The notes under the pieces are model-generated. The model searched no databases. It saw only the letters and a program-made list of their open reading frames with translations, and was not told the DNA's origin. The position numbers were made by a program, and so were the translations under genes. Source: Actinomycetota bacterium (GTDB lineage Bacteria; Actinomycetota; Actinomycetes; Streptosporangiales; Streptosporangiaceae). Taken from it: DNA of 64,000 bases. The stretch spans positions 27,120-91,119 of the forward strand of contig PMSU01000091.1 in assembly GCA_003168255.1 (NCBI GenBank). The letters are read 5' to 3'. Positions 46,603-55,847 of this stretch are shown one piece after another (position 1 is the stretch's first letter; every line of letters begins with the position of its first letter).

Positions 46603-47784
46603 ATGAATTCGCAGCAGACCGCGGTCATCGTTGATGCCGTCCGGACTCCGGTGGGCAAAGGGAAGTCATCCGGAGCGCTGGCCGGCATCCATCCGGTCGA
46701 CCTGCTGGCCGGCCCGCTGGCGGCCCTGGTCGCCCGCACCGGCATCGACCCCGAGCTGATCGAGGATGTCATCACCGGATGCGCCCAGCAGGTGGGGGAG
46801 CAGTCCGGCAATATCGGGCATAACGCGTCACTGGCGGCCGGGTTCCCCGAGTCGGTCCCCGGCACGACGATCAACCGGCAGTGCGGATCCAGCCAGCAGG
46901 CGGCCACCTTCGCCGCGCAGGGCGTCATCGCGGGCGGCTACGACATCGTGATCGCGGCCGGGATCGAGTCGATGAGCGCGGTGCCGCTGGGCAGCTCGCG
47001 GCCGGCCAGCCGAGGCCGCCGGCACGCTGCCCGCTACCCCGACGGCCTGGTCAACCAGGGCGTCTCCGCCGAGCTCGTCGCGCAGCGGTGGAAGCTCGAC
47101 CGAGGCGCGCTCGACGCGTACGCCGCGCAGTCGCACCGGCGGGCCGCCGAGACGATCGCCGCCGGCGGTTTCGATGACGAGATCGTGCCGGTTCCCGTCG
47201 AAGGCGGAATACATGCCTTTGACCAAACGGTGCGACCGGAGACAACCGCCGATGCCCTGGCCGAGCTGCGCCCGTCGTTCCGCACCGACAAGATGGCCGC
47301 TCGGTTCCCGGAGATCGACTGGAAGATCACCCCGGGAAATTCCTCGCCGCTGACCGATGGCGCCTCGGCGGTGCTGATCATGAGCGAGCAGCGGGCCGTG
47401 CAGCTCGGCTTGCGGCCGCGGGCCAGGTTCCACGCGTTCGCCGTCGTCGGCGACGATCCGCTGCTGATGCTGACCGCGCCGATCCCGGCGACCAAGAAGG
47501 TTCTCGCCCGCAGCGGGCTGTCGCTCGACGAGATCGATGCCTACGAGGTCAATGAGGCGTTCGCGTCGGTGCCGCTGGCGTGGGCAGCGGAGTTTGGCGC
47601 GGATCCGGCCCGGCTGAATCCGCGCGGCGGGGCGATCGCGCTCGGTCACGCGCTCGGCTCGTCGGGCACCCGGCTGCTGGTCACCCTGCTCAACCACCTG
47701 GAGCAGACCGGCGGCCGGTATGGCCTTCAGACCATGTGCGAGGCCGGCGGCATGGCCAACGCGACGATTATCGAACGACTGTAA
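46603..47784 (+). CDS. thiolase family protein
   Basis: [70 protein letters not shown]. Confidence 0.95.
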   Translation: MNSQQTAVIVDAVRTPVGKGKSSGALAGIHPVDLLAGPLAALVARTGIDPELIEDVITGCAQQVGEQSGNIGHNASLAAGFPESVPGTTINRQCGSSQQAATFAAQGVIAGGYDIVIAAGIESMSAVPLGSSRPASRGRRHAARYPDGLVNQGVSAELVAQRWKLDRGALDAYAAQSHRRAAETIAAGGFDDEIVPVPVEGGIHAFDQTVRPETTADALAELRPSFRTDKMAARFPEIDWKITPGNSSPLTDGASAVLIMSEQRAVQLGLRPRARFHAFAVVGDDPLLMLTAPIPATKKVLARSGLSLDEIDAYEVNEAFASVPLAWAAEFGADPARLNPRGGAIALGHALGSSGTRLLVTLLNHLEQTGGRYGLQTMCEAGGMANATIIERL

Positions 47785-47795
47785 GAGGAGTGTCG

Positions 47796-48956
47796 ATGAC
47801 GGATCCGTACGCGCAAGGCCCGCTGGCCGGCCTTAAGGTCATCGAGCTGGCCGGGATCGGGCCGGGGCCCTTCGCCGCGATGACGCTGGCCGATCTCGGC
47901 GCCGACGTCATCCGGGTCGACCGCCCCGGCGGCAGCGGCCCTGGCGCCCCGGCGATCAACCTGATCAACCGGGGCAAGCGGTCCGTGATCCTCGATCTCA
48001 AGCGGCCACCGGCGATCGATGCGCTGCTCACCCTGGTCGCGTCGGCTGACGTGCTGATCGAGGGATACCGGCCCGGGGTCACCGAGCGGCTCGGGGTCGG
48101 GCCCGATGCCTGCTGGGCCCGCAACCCCAGGCTGGTGTACGGCCGGATGACCGGATGGGGCCAGAGCGGACCGCTCGCGCACGCGGCCGGCCACGACATC
48201 GACTACATCTCGCTGACCGGGGCCCTGCACGCCATCGGCGAAGCGGGCGGGCCGCCGCAGATCCCGATCAACCTGCTGGGCGACTTCGGCGGCGGATCGA
48301 CCTATCTGGTGATCGGCATCCTCGCGGCCCTGCGCGAGGCGGATCGGACCGGCCGCGGCCAGGTCGTCGACGCCGCGATCGTCGACGGCGCTGCCCACCT
48401 GCTCACCGCCGTGCACGCCTTGCTGGCCGGCGGCCGCTGGACCGACGAGCGCGGCGTCAACCTGCTCGATGGCGGCGCTCCTTACTACTCGGTCTACGCC
48501 ACGGCCGATGGCCGGCACATGTCGGTGGGCGCCATCGAGCCCAAGTTTTACGCCGAGCTGCTGCGACTGCTGGACCTTGACGAGGACCCGGCGCTGCAAA
48601 ACGACCGCGAGCACTGGCCGGCGCTGCGCAAACGGCTCGCGGCCACCTTCGCCGCCCGCCCCATGGCCGAGTGGACCAGGCTCTTCGACGGCACCGACGC
48701 CTGTGTTGCCCCCGTGCTGAGCCTGCGTGAGGCGCCGACGCACCCGCATATCTCCGACCGGGGCACGCTGGCCGAGGTGGACGGGGTGCTCCAGCCTGCG
48801 CCGGCGCCGCGGTTCTCTGGTGCCCGGCCAGCCGCTGCGCCGCGGGCTCCGTCGCCGCCGCCAACGCCGGGGGAGCACACGCTCGAGGTGCTCACGGCGG
48901 CCGGCGTCGCCGACCCCGGCCGGCTCGTCGCCGACGGCGCGGCCATCCAAGCGTGA
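47796..48956 (+). CDS. CaiB/BaiF CoA-transferase family protein
   Basis: LAGLKVIELAGIGPGPFAAMTLADLGADVIRVDRPGG, NRGKRSVILDLK, GYRPGVTERLGVGPDACWARNPRLVYGRMTGWGQSGPLAHAAGHDIDYISLTGAL. Confidence 0.97.
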   Translation: MTDPYAQGPLAGLKVIELAGIGPGPFAAMTLADLGADVIRVDRPGGSGPGAPAINLINRGKRSVILDLKRPPAIDALLTLVASADVLIEGYRPGVTERLGVGPDACWARNPRLVYGRMTGWGQSGPLAHAAGHDIDYISLTGALHAIGEAGGPPQIPINLLGDFGGGSTYLVIGILAALREADRTGRGQVVDAAIVDGAAHLLTAVHALLAGGRWTDERGVNLLDGGAPYYSVYATADGRHMSVGAIEPKFYAELLRLLDLDEDPALQNDREHWPALRKRLAATFAARPMAEWTRLFDGTDACVAPVLSLREAPTHPHISDRGTLAEVDGVLQPAPAPRFSGARPAAAPRAPSPPPTPGEHTLEVLTAAGVADPGRLVADGAAIQA

Positions 48957-49090
48957 TGTGACTGTGAGGTAAGGCACGTATCACCACCGCGATAGGCGCG
49001 CGGCGGTAGACGCGGCCGACGCGCCGTGCATCCAATGTGAAGAACGTATGGGTGCCCGGCACGATGAGGTGTCGCAGGAAGGTGAAAACT

Positions 49091-49824
49091 ATGAGGCGAG
49101 GCTTATTAGGTGTGACCGCAGCGGTAGCCCTGGCCGTGTGCTGTCCCGGCGTGGCGAGCGCCGCCGCCACCGGGACGATCCGGCCCGCCGTCCTGCAGCC
49201 AACGTGACCCTCAGCAACTTGTCCGGCGTCTCGTGCGCGTCGGCGACCAAGTGCACCGCGGTGGGGAACTCCTACCAATCCGGTATGTCCCGGCCGCTGG
49301 CCGAGCACTGGAACGGCACAACGTGGGCCATCCAGACCGTGCCAGTTCCGGCCGGCTCCACCGGCAGCACCCTGAACGGCGTGTCATGCACCTTGGCCAA
49401 CGCCTGCACCGCCGTCGGGTACTACTACGCCAGCGGCGCCGCCCTGACGCTGGCGCAGACGTGGAACGGCACCATCTGGACCGTCCAGCCCACTGCCAAC
49501 CCGGCCGGTTCCCCGGTGAGTGTGCTGACCGGCGTCTGGTGTACCGCGGCCACTGCCTGCACCGCCGCCGGGACGTACGAAAGCGGCCCGAGCACCTACC
49601 TGACACTGGCCGAGGCGTGGAACGGCAGCACGTGGCCCATCCAGGCCACCGCCAACCCCTCCGCCACCGGCAGCTACCTCCAGGGTGTGTCGTGCCTGTC
49701 GGCTACCGCATGCACCGCGGTCGGGCAGTATCAAGACAGCTCGGGAACCTTCCTGACGCTGGCTGAGATGTGGAACGGCACCTCCTGGACCCTCCAGACC
49801 ACCCCCAACACCGGCCGACGATGA
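49091..49824 (+). pseudogene. secreted WNGT-repeat protein, signal peptide and repeat domain in different frames
   Basis: ATG 49091 frame: MRRGLLGVTAAVALAVCCPGVASAAATGTIRPAVLQPT* (signal peptide, stop near 49207); another frame continues NVTLSNLSGVSCASATKCTAVGNSYQ...LAEHWNGTTWAIQ with four repeats of about 46 aa. Confidence 0.7.
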
Positions 49825-49841
49825 GCGGAAGGAGTGCGGCA

Positions 49842-50405
49842 ATGTCAATTCGCAAAAAGACGGTGCTGGCTGTGCTGGGAGTGGGGGCGATGCTCATCAC
49901 CACCGGCGCGGCGCGCTACGCGGGTCACAACTCACTTACCTCCGGAACCGTGGTCACCATAGCCGGTGGCCTGCATTTCGAGGAAGACATCGACGGTGTG
50001 CAGGTCGACGTCACATGCACGAGCTTCGTCGCCAAGGCAGTGGTCGGCGGGGCGGCAAATCTCCATTTCGCGTCCTCGCCGGCTATCACGGGTTGCACCG
50101 ACAGCCTGGCCGGAACCGACACCATCACGACCAGCGGGACCTGGTACCTGCACGCCGGACCTCCGATGAAGCTTGCCATCCCGACCGCGGGCGCCACGTT
50201 CTCATCGAACGCGATTCCCGGTTGCGTCGTCACCTGGGCACCCGCATCGGTCATGTTGAAGGGCCACTACAACAGCGTGAACACCGAACAGATCACCGAC
50301 AAGCTGCTCCCGGTCACCGGATCGGGTTGCACCGCCGATGGCATGAAGACCTGGGTAAAGCTGGTCATGACCCCGTCCCCGGGCGCGGTGCCTCCCTGGA
50401 ACTGA
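49842..50405 (+). CDS. hypothetical secreted protein
   Basis: 188 aa; MSIRKKTVLAVLGVGAMLITTGAARYA signal peptide; Cys-containing beta-rich remainder. Confidence 0.75.
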   Translation: MSIRKKTVLAVLGVGAMLITTGAARYAGHNSLTSGTVVTIAGGLHFEEDIDGVQVDVTCTSFVAKAVVGGAANLHFASSPAITGCTDSLAGTDTITTSGTWYLHAGPPMKLAIPTAGATFSSNAIPGCVVTWAPASVMLKGHYNSVNTEQITDKLLPVTGSGCTADGMKTWVKLVMTPSPGAVPPWN

Positions 50406-50547
50406 ATGAAGGCTGGCCAGCCCAGCCTCGACGATGGATGCCCGTTATGTCAGCTCAAGTCTGCTAAAGGTTGACTTTACGCTCCCATGGGGTTTACGGT
50501 CGGCGCGCCTGACAATCCAGCCGCTGCCCGCAACACGGAGGTCCCGG

Positions 50548-51462
50548 ATGCCTCGTTCCCTCAGGAAGCTACGGCTCCCGGTCCTGGTAGGGGCCGTCTC
50601 GCTATCGCTGACGGCGCTCACCGGCATCATGCCTGCCTCGGCAAGCTCGGCGCCCGCGGCGTCGGCGCGCGTAGCGTCCGGGCCGTCCGGGCCGTCCGGG
50701 CCGTCCGGGCCGTCCGGGCCGGCCGTCCCCGCCGCGCTGGGTGAGCACCTCGTCAGGCAGGCCCATCGCGACAGGGGAGCGAATTCCGTCACCGACTACA
50801 CCTCCCGCAACTGGGACGGCTACTTCGCTACCGCGTCCAGCCACAGCACGGACTTCACGGCGATCGCGGCGCAGTGGGTCCAGCCAAAGGTGACCTGCAA
50901 CAGCAAGAACGCCTGGGCTGGTTTCTGGGTAGGCATGGACGGCTGGTGGAACGACGTCGTCGAGCAAGGCGGCTCCGAAGCGCACTGCCTGCACGGCACC
51001 GCGCACTACAACGTGTGGTGGGAGATGTACCCGCACAACGACATCCAGACCAGCTTCACGATCAAGGCGGGTGACACGATCCAGGCGAGCGTCACCTATG
51101 TGACGAGCTCCAAGAAATTCGACATCCTCGTGAAGGACGTCACCAGCGGCAAGAAGCTGACCAAGGACACGTTGTGCCTCAGCGGACAGGACAACTGCCC
51201 GCGCAGCTCGGCCGAGGTGATCTCCGAGGACATCGGCGGCGGCAGCGCCCCCGACGGCCTCTTCTACCTGCCCGACTACGGCACGGAGACGTACAACAGC
51301 TCCTCGGTGACCAACACCAGCGGCCACGCCGGCGCACTCAGCGACTCCGCATGGCAGCTTGGCGACGTCACCGAAGTCAGCTCGGCCGGCATCACCAAGC
51401 AGACCACCTCCGGTCTCAACGGCAGCGGCACCTCGTTCACCACCACCTGGCACCACCAGTGA
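50548..51462 (+). CDS. G1 family glutamic endopeptidase (eqolisin-like), secreted
   Basis: Signal peptide; NWDGYFATASSHSTDFTAIAAQWVQPKVTC, AGFWVGMDGWWNDVVEQGGSEAHC, YNVWWEMYP, SSAEVISEDIGG match eqolisin motifs. Confidence 0.85.
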   Translation: MPRSLRKLRLPVLVGAVSLSLTALTGIMPASASSAPAASARVASGPSGPSGPSGPSGPAVPAALGEHLVRQAHRDRGANSVTDYTSRNWDGYFATASSHSTDFTAIAAQWVQPKVTCNSKNAWAGFWVGMDGWWNDVVEQGGSEAHCLHGTAHYNVWWEMYPHNDIQTSFTIKAGDTIQASVTYVTSSKKFDILVKDVTSGKKLTKDTLCLSGQDNCPRSSAEVISEDIGGGSAPDGLFYLPDYGTETYNSSSVTNTSGHAGALSDSAWQLGDVTEVSSAGITKQTTSGLNGSGTSFTTTWHHQ

Positions 51463-51577
51463 GCGGGCCCAGGCTCCCGGTTCCGCTTTAATTGAATCTC
51501 TATTAAAGTCGGGGTACTAGCTGCCCGGTGGGCATGACGCGCGCCGGGCGGTCAGCCGCACCGCCGACCTGAGAGCC

Positions 51578-53128
51578 ATGGCGACATACCCGTACCTCAC
51601 CCAGATCGTGCACAGTGCCGCCCGGTCGCGCCCGGACCAGCCATGCCTGGTCTATGGCGACCGGCGCACCACCAACTCCGGCTTCCGGGACCGGGTGGCC
51701 CGCCTAGCCGGAGCCCTCCAGCGCCTAGGCGCGCGGCCGGACGACCGCATCGCCATCGTGGCGCTCAACTCCGACCGGTTCGTCGAGGCATTCTTCGGCT
51801 GCTTCTGGGCCGGGGCGGTGGCCAGCCCCCTCAACGTCCGCTGGAACGCCAAGGAGATGGCCTACGCCCTGAACGACTGCGGCGCGAGCATGCTCCTGAT
51901 CGACGACCCTTTCCTGCCCGCTGCGCAGCCGCTGCGCGAGCAGGTTCCGACCATCAGCGCCGTCGTGCATATCGGCGACGGCCCGACGCCCGACGGCCTG
52001 CTGCGCTACGAGGATCTCGTGGCCGAAGGACCCGCGGTGCCCGACGCCTGCCGCTCCGGCGACGACATGGCCTTCGTGCTGTACACCGGCGGCACCACCG
52101 GCTTCCCCAAGGGCGTGATGCTCAGCCACGCCAACCTGGTAACCGCATCCACCGGCATGCTCGCGGCGGGCTGCGGCACCGGCGAGATCTACCTGCACGC
52201 GCCGCCGCTGTTCCACATCGCCGGCGTCCAGGTGATGGCCGGGCACTTTCTCGGCGGCCTCGGCCCTCATATCATCATCCCGGCCTTCAGCCCGCAGGCG
52301 ATCCTGGCGGCCATCGCGGAACACCGGGTCACCGACGTCATGCTCGTCCCGACGATGCTCCAGCTGGTGCTGGCCCACCCGGACCTGGCGGCCTACGACC
52401 TGAGCTCGCTTCAGCGCATCTTCTACGGCGCCGCGCCGATGACCGAACCGCTGCTGCGCGCCGCGATGAAAACATTTCCCGGCACCGGGTTCGTCCAGGG
52501 CTACGGCATGACCGAGACCGCACTGACGATCATGCTGCCGCCCTGGTACTACACCGAGGAAGGCCAGAAGCAGGGCAAGATCACCTCCATCGGCCGGCCC
52601 CTGCCGCTGGCCGAGGTCGCCATCCGCGACGCCCGCGGGCAAGAAGTACCGCCCGGCACGGTGGGCGAGCTGACGGTCCGCAGCCCGAGCGTGATGCTCG
52701 GCTACTTCGGCAAGCCAGCCGAGACCGCCGCCACGATCCGGGACGGCTGGCTGTACAGCGGCGACGGCGCCTACCAGGACCGCGACGGGTTCATTCACCT
52801 GGTGGACCGGCTCAAGGACATGATCATCACTGGTGGCGAGAACGTGTACTCCTCCGAGGTGGAGACGGCGCTGGCCGGCCACCCGGCCGTGGCCGTGTGC
52901 GCGGTGATCGGCATCCCGCACGACAGCTGGGGCGAGCAGGTACACGCGATCGTCGTGCTGCGGCCCGGCGCGTCGGTGACCGCCGGTGAGCTCATCTCGC
53001 ACAGCAAGGACCAGATCGCCGGCTACAAGTGCCCGCGCAGCATCGACTTCCGCGATGCGCTCCCGGTGTCCGCCGCCGGGAAGATCCTCAAGGCCAGGCT
53101 GAGAGCGGAGTACCGATATGAGCAATAA
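51578..53128 (+). CDS. long-chain acyl-CoA synthetase (AMP-binding)
   Basis: FVLYTGGTTGFPKGVMLSHANL, GYGMTETALTIMLPP, LVDRLKDMIITGGENVYSSEVETAL, PVSAAGKILKARLRAEY. Confidence 0.96.
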   Translation: MATYPYLTQIVHSAARSRPDQPCLVYGDRRTTNSGFRDRVARLAGALQRLGARPDDRIAIVALNSDRFVEAFFGCFWAGAVASPLNVRWNAKEMAYALNDCGASMLLIDDPFLPAAQPLREQVPTISAVVHIGDGPTPDGLLRYEDLVAEGPAVPDACRSGDDMAFVLYTGGTTGFPKGVMLSHANLVTASTGMLAAGCGTGEIYLHAPPLFHIAGVQVMAGHFLGGLGPHIIIPAFSPQAILAAIAEHRVTDVMLVPTMLQLVLAHPDLAAYDLSSLQRIFYGAAPMTEPLLRAAMKTFPGTGFVQGYGMTETALTIMLPPWYYTEEGQKQGKITSIGRPLPLAEVAIRDARGQEVPPGTVGELTVRSPSVMLGYFGKPAETAATIRDGWLYSGDGAYQDRDGFIHLVDRLKDMIITGGENVYSSEVETALAGHPAVAVCAVIGIPHDSWGEQVHAIVVLRPGASVTAGELISHSKDQIAGYKCPRSIDFRDALPVSAAGKILKARLRAEYRYEQ

Positions 53129-54848
53129 CATCAATTTCCGCCGAACGGCGCTGCAAGAACGCTTCCCCGAATGGCTCCCTGTCACCCTGGACCAGTTCCT
53201 CCGCCGGTCAGCCGCGCAGTTCGGCGACCGCCCGTTCGTGATCACCGATGACGCCACGGTCAGCTACGCAGAGGCCGACGCCTGGGCAACCCGGCTAGCG
53301 GACGGGCTGGCGTCGATCGGCGTCAGGCCCGGTGACCGGGTTGGCATCCTGATGGCGAACTACCTCGAGTTCGTGCCGGTGAAGTTCGCGGTCGCCCGGG
53401 CCGGCGCCGTCGCCATCCCGTTCAACTACCTCTACCGGCAAAGCGAGCTGGCCTACGTCTTGGGCCAGTCGCAGTGCAATGTCCTGGTCACGATGACCAG
53501 CTTCGGCGGGCTCGACTACACCGAGATGCTGGACGCCGTAGCCCCCGGCTGGGCGGCCGACGGCGGCGGCGACGCGCTGCCCGCCCTGCGCCGCGTGATC
53601 CTGCTGCCGACGCCGACCGATGGCCACCGGCGCGACGGCGTACTGTCCGTCGCGGACCTGGCCGCGCTCGGCGCCCAACATCCAGGCGCAGCGGACGCAT
53701 CGGCGGTGACGCCCGACAGCCCAGGCGACATCCTCTACACCTCAGGCACCACCGGCTCGCCCAAGGGCGTCGTCGTGACCCACGACGCCGTGCAGCGCAC
53801 CGGCTACGCCTCCGCGTTGACCCGCGCCTACGAGGATGGCCGCCGGATCCTGTTCTCGCTGCCGTGCTACCACATGTTCGGCTACGTCGAAGGGCTGATA
53901 TCGGTCATGTTCGTCGGCGGCGCGATCATCCCGCGCACCGCGTTCTCGGCGGCCGACTACTTCGCCGGCATCGAGCGGCACCGCGCCACCGACATCCTCG
54001 CCGTGCCGACCATGACGGTCGCGCTGCTGGAACATCCTGACCGGGCCGCATACGACCTGTCGTCGCTGACCGCGATGCTGTCGGGTGCTGCCCCGGCGCC
54101 GGTCTGGCTGTGGCAGAAGGTGCAGGCCGATCTCGGCGTCACCGAGATCACTACCGGCTACGGGATGACCGAGTGCGGCGGGGCGATGACCCTGTCACTT
54201 CCTGAGGACACGTTCGAGTACCACTCGGCGACGGTCGGCCGTCCCAAGCTGGCCGGCGCCGCCGGGCTTCCCGACCATGGTGGCGACTTGTGCGCCTACA
54301 AGACCGTCGACCCGCTCACCGGAGCGGACCTGCCGGCCGGGGCAGAGGGCGAGCTCGCCTCCCGCGGGCCGACGCACATGCTGGGCTTCTGGCGCGAGCC
54401 CGAGGAGACGGCCCGCGCCATGCGCGACGGCTGGGTGCACTCCGGCGATCTCGGACTGGTTCGCCCCGACGGGTATCTGCGGGTCACCGGGCGCAGCAAG
54501 GAGCTCTACAAGAGCGGTGGCGAGCTGGTGATGCCCAAGGAGATCGAGGACCTGCTGACTCAGCACCCGGGGGTCAGCCAGGCTTACGCGGTCGGCGTGG
54601 CCGACGACCGCTGGGGTGACGTCGGCTGCGCCTGGGTCGTGCCGGAACCGGGTGCGACGGTGGACGCCGAGGAGCTCATCGCGCTGTGTAAGGACAAGCT
54701 GGCCCGTTTCAAGGTTCCCAAGCACATCATGTTCGTCGGCGCCGCGGAGCTGCCCACCACCCCGACCGGGAAGGTCCAGAAATTCCGTCTCGCGCAGCGC
54801 GCCGCCGACCAGCTCCCGGCCGCGTCGTCGGCAGCACGGCTGTCCTGA
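53118..54848 (+). CDS. acyl-CoA synthetase (AMP-binding)
   Basis: DILYTSGTTGSPKGVVVTHDAV, TGYGMTECGGAMT, VTGRSKELYKSGGELVMPKEIEDLL, PTTPTGKVQKFRL. Confidence 0.95.
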   Translation: MSNNINFRRTALQERFPEWLPVTLDQFLRRSAAQFGDRPFVITDDATVSYAEADAWATRLADGLASIGVRPGDRVGILMANYLEFVPVKFAVARAGAVAIPFNYLYRQSELAYVLGQSQCNVLVTMTSFGGLDYTEMLDAVAPGWAADGGGDALPALRRVILLPTPTDGHRRDGVLSVADLAALGAQHPGAADASAVTPDSPGDILYTSGTTGSPKGVVVTHDAVQRTGYASALTRAYEDGRRILFSLPCYHMFGYVEGLISVMFVGGAIIPRTAFSAADYFAGIERHRATDILAVPTMTVALLEHPDRAAYDLSSLTAMLSGAAPAPVWLWQKVQADLGVTEITTGYGMTECGGAMTLSLPEDTFEYHSATVGRPKLAGAAGLPDHGGDLCAYKTVDPLTGADLPAGAEGELASRGPTHMLGFWREPEETARAMRDGWVHSGDLGLVRPDGYLRVTGRSKELYKSGGELVMPKEIEDLLTQHPGVSQAYAVGVADDRWGDVGCAWVVPEPGATVDAEELIALCKDKLARFKVPKHIMFVGAAELPTTPTGKVQKFRLAQRAADQLPAASSAARLS

Positions 54849-54900
54849 TGTCAGCCCCGCCCTGGCAGATATCGCGCGTTCTAGGCGACCGCAGCCTGCG

Positions 54901-55698
54901 CTACGGCATCGCCGAGCCGCCGCCCACCGCCACGACCTGCCCGGTCACCTGCCGGGCGGCGTTCTGCGAGGAGATCCACAGCACCGCGTTAGCGATGTCA
55001 GCCGCGGTGGTAAGCCGGCGCAGGGCCTGCTGCTTGAGCACGTACTCGGTCTGCTCGGCGGTGAAGATCGCGTCAGGGCCGGCCGCCCAGACGCTGTGCG
55101 GCCCGACCTCGGTGCCTTCGTCCGGGATCACCAGGCCGGGGGCGATCACGTTGGACCGGATGCCGTGGCGGCCGTGCTCACGGGCGATGGTCCGGGCGAT
55201 CGCGATGAGGCCGGCTTTGGTGCTGCCGTAGATGCCCTGGCGGATCGCGCCGAAGGCAGAATCGCTGGAGATGAACACGATGGCGCCGCGCCCTGCCTCG
55301 CGCATCGGCCCGAGCACCGCTTGCGTGCAGCCGAACGCCGAGTACAGGTTGACTTCGATCGTGCGCTGCCACAGGGCACGGTCGGTCTGCTCGGCGAAGA
55401 AGCCCGGCTGGCTCCAGCCAGCGTTGTTCACTAGCACGTCGATGCCGCCCCAGGCCTCGATCGCACGGCGCGCCACCTCGGCCCCGGCAGCGGGCTCGGT
55501 GAGGTCGGCCGCGACCACCTCGGCAGCAGCGGCGCCAAGGTCGCGCGCCTCGGCGGCCACAGCCTCGGCCTGCTTCGCGTCGAGGTCGGCGATGAGGACG
55601 CGCGCGCCCTCCCGGGCGAACCCGTGCACGATGCCGCGGCCGATATTCGCGGCGCCGCCGGTGACGATGACGCGCGCGTCCCGGTGCCCTAGGTCCAT
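54901..55698 (-). CDS. SDR family NAD(P)-dependent oxidoreductase
   Basis: ARVIVTGGAANIGRGIVHGFAREGARVLIADLD, DVLVNNAGW, YGSTKAGLIAIARTIA. Confidence 0.95.
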   Translation of the reverse strand: MDLGHRDARVIVTGGAANIGRGIVHGFAREGARVLIADLDAKQAEAVAAEARDLGAAAAEVVAADLTEPAAGAEVARRAIEAWGGIDVLVNNAGWSQPGFFAEQTDRALWQRTIEVNLYSAFGCTQAVLGPMREAGRGAIVFISSDSAFGAIRQGIYGSTKAGLIAIARTIAREHGRHGIRSNVIAPGLVIPDEGTEVGPHSVWAAGPDAIFTAEQTEYVLKQQALRRLTTAADIANAVLWISSQNAARQVTGQVVAVGGGSAMP

Positions 55699-55847
55699 GT
55701 GATCCGCTCCCTGCTTGACAGCCGCCAGCGAGGCGTGGTCTGCTGGCCGATAGTCTAATCAATCTTAAAAAAATGTGCTGTGGGATGTCCGGGACTCCCC
55801 AGCTCCCCAATGTGCGGTCCCTGCGGCACCCGAGAGAGGGAGCGGTG

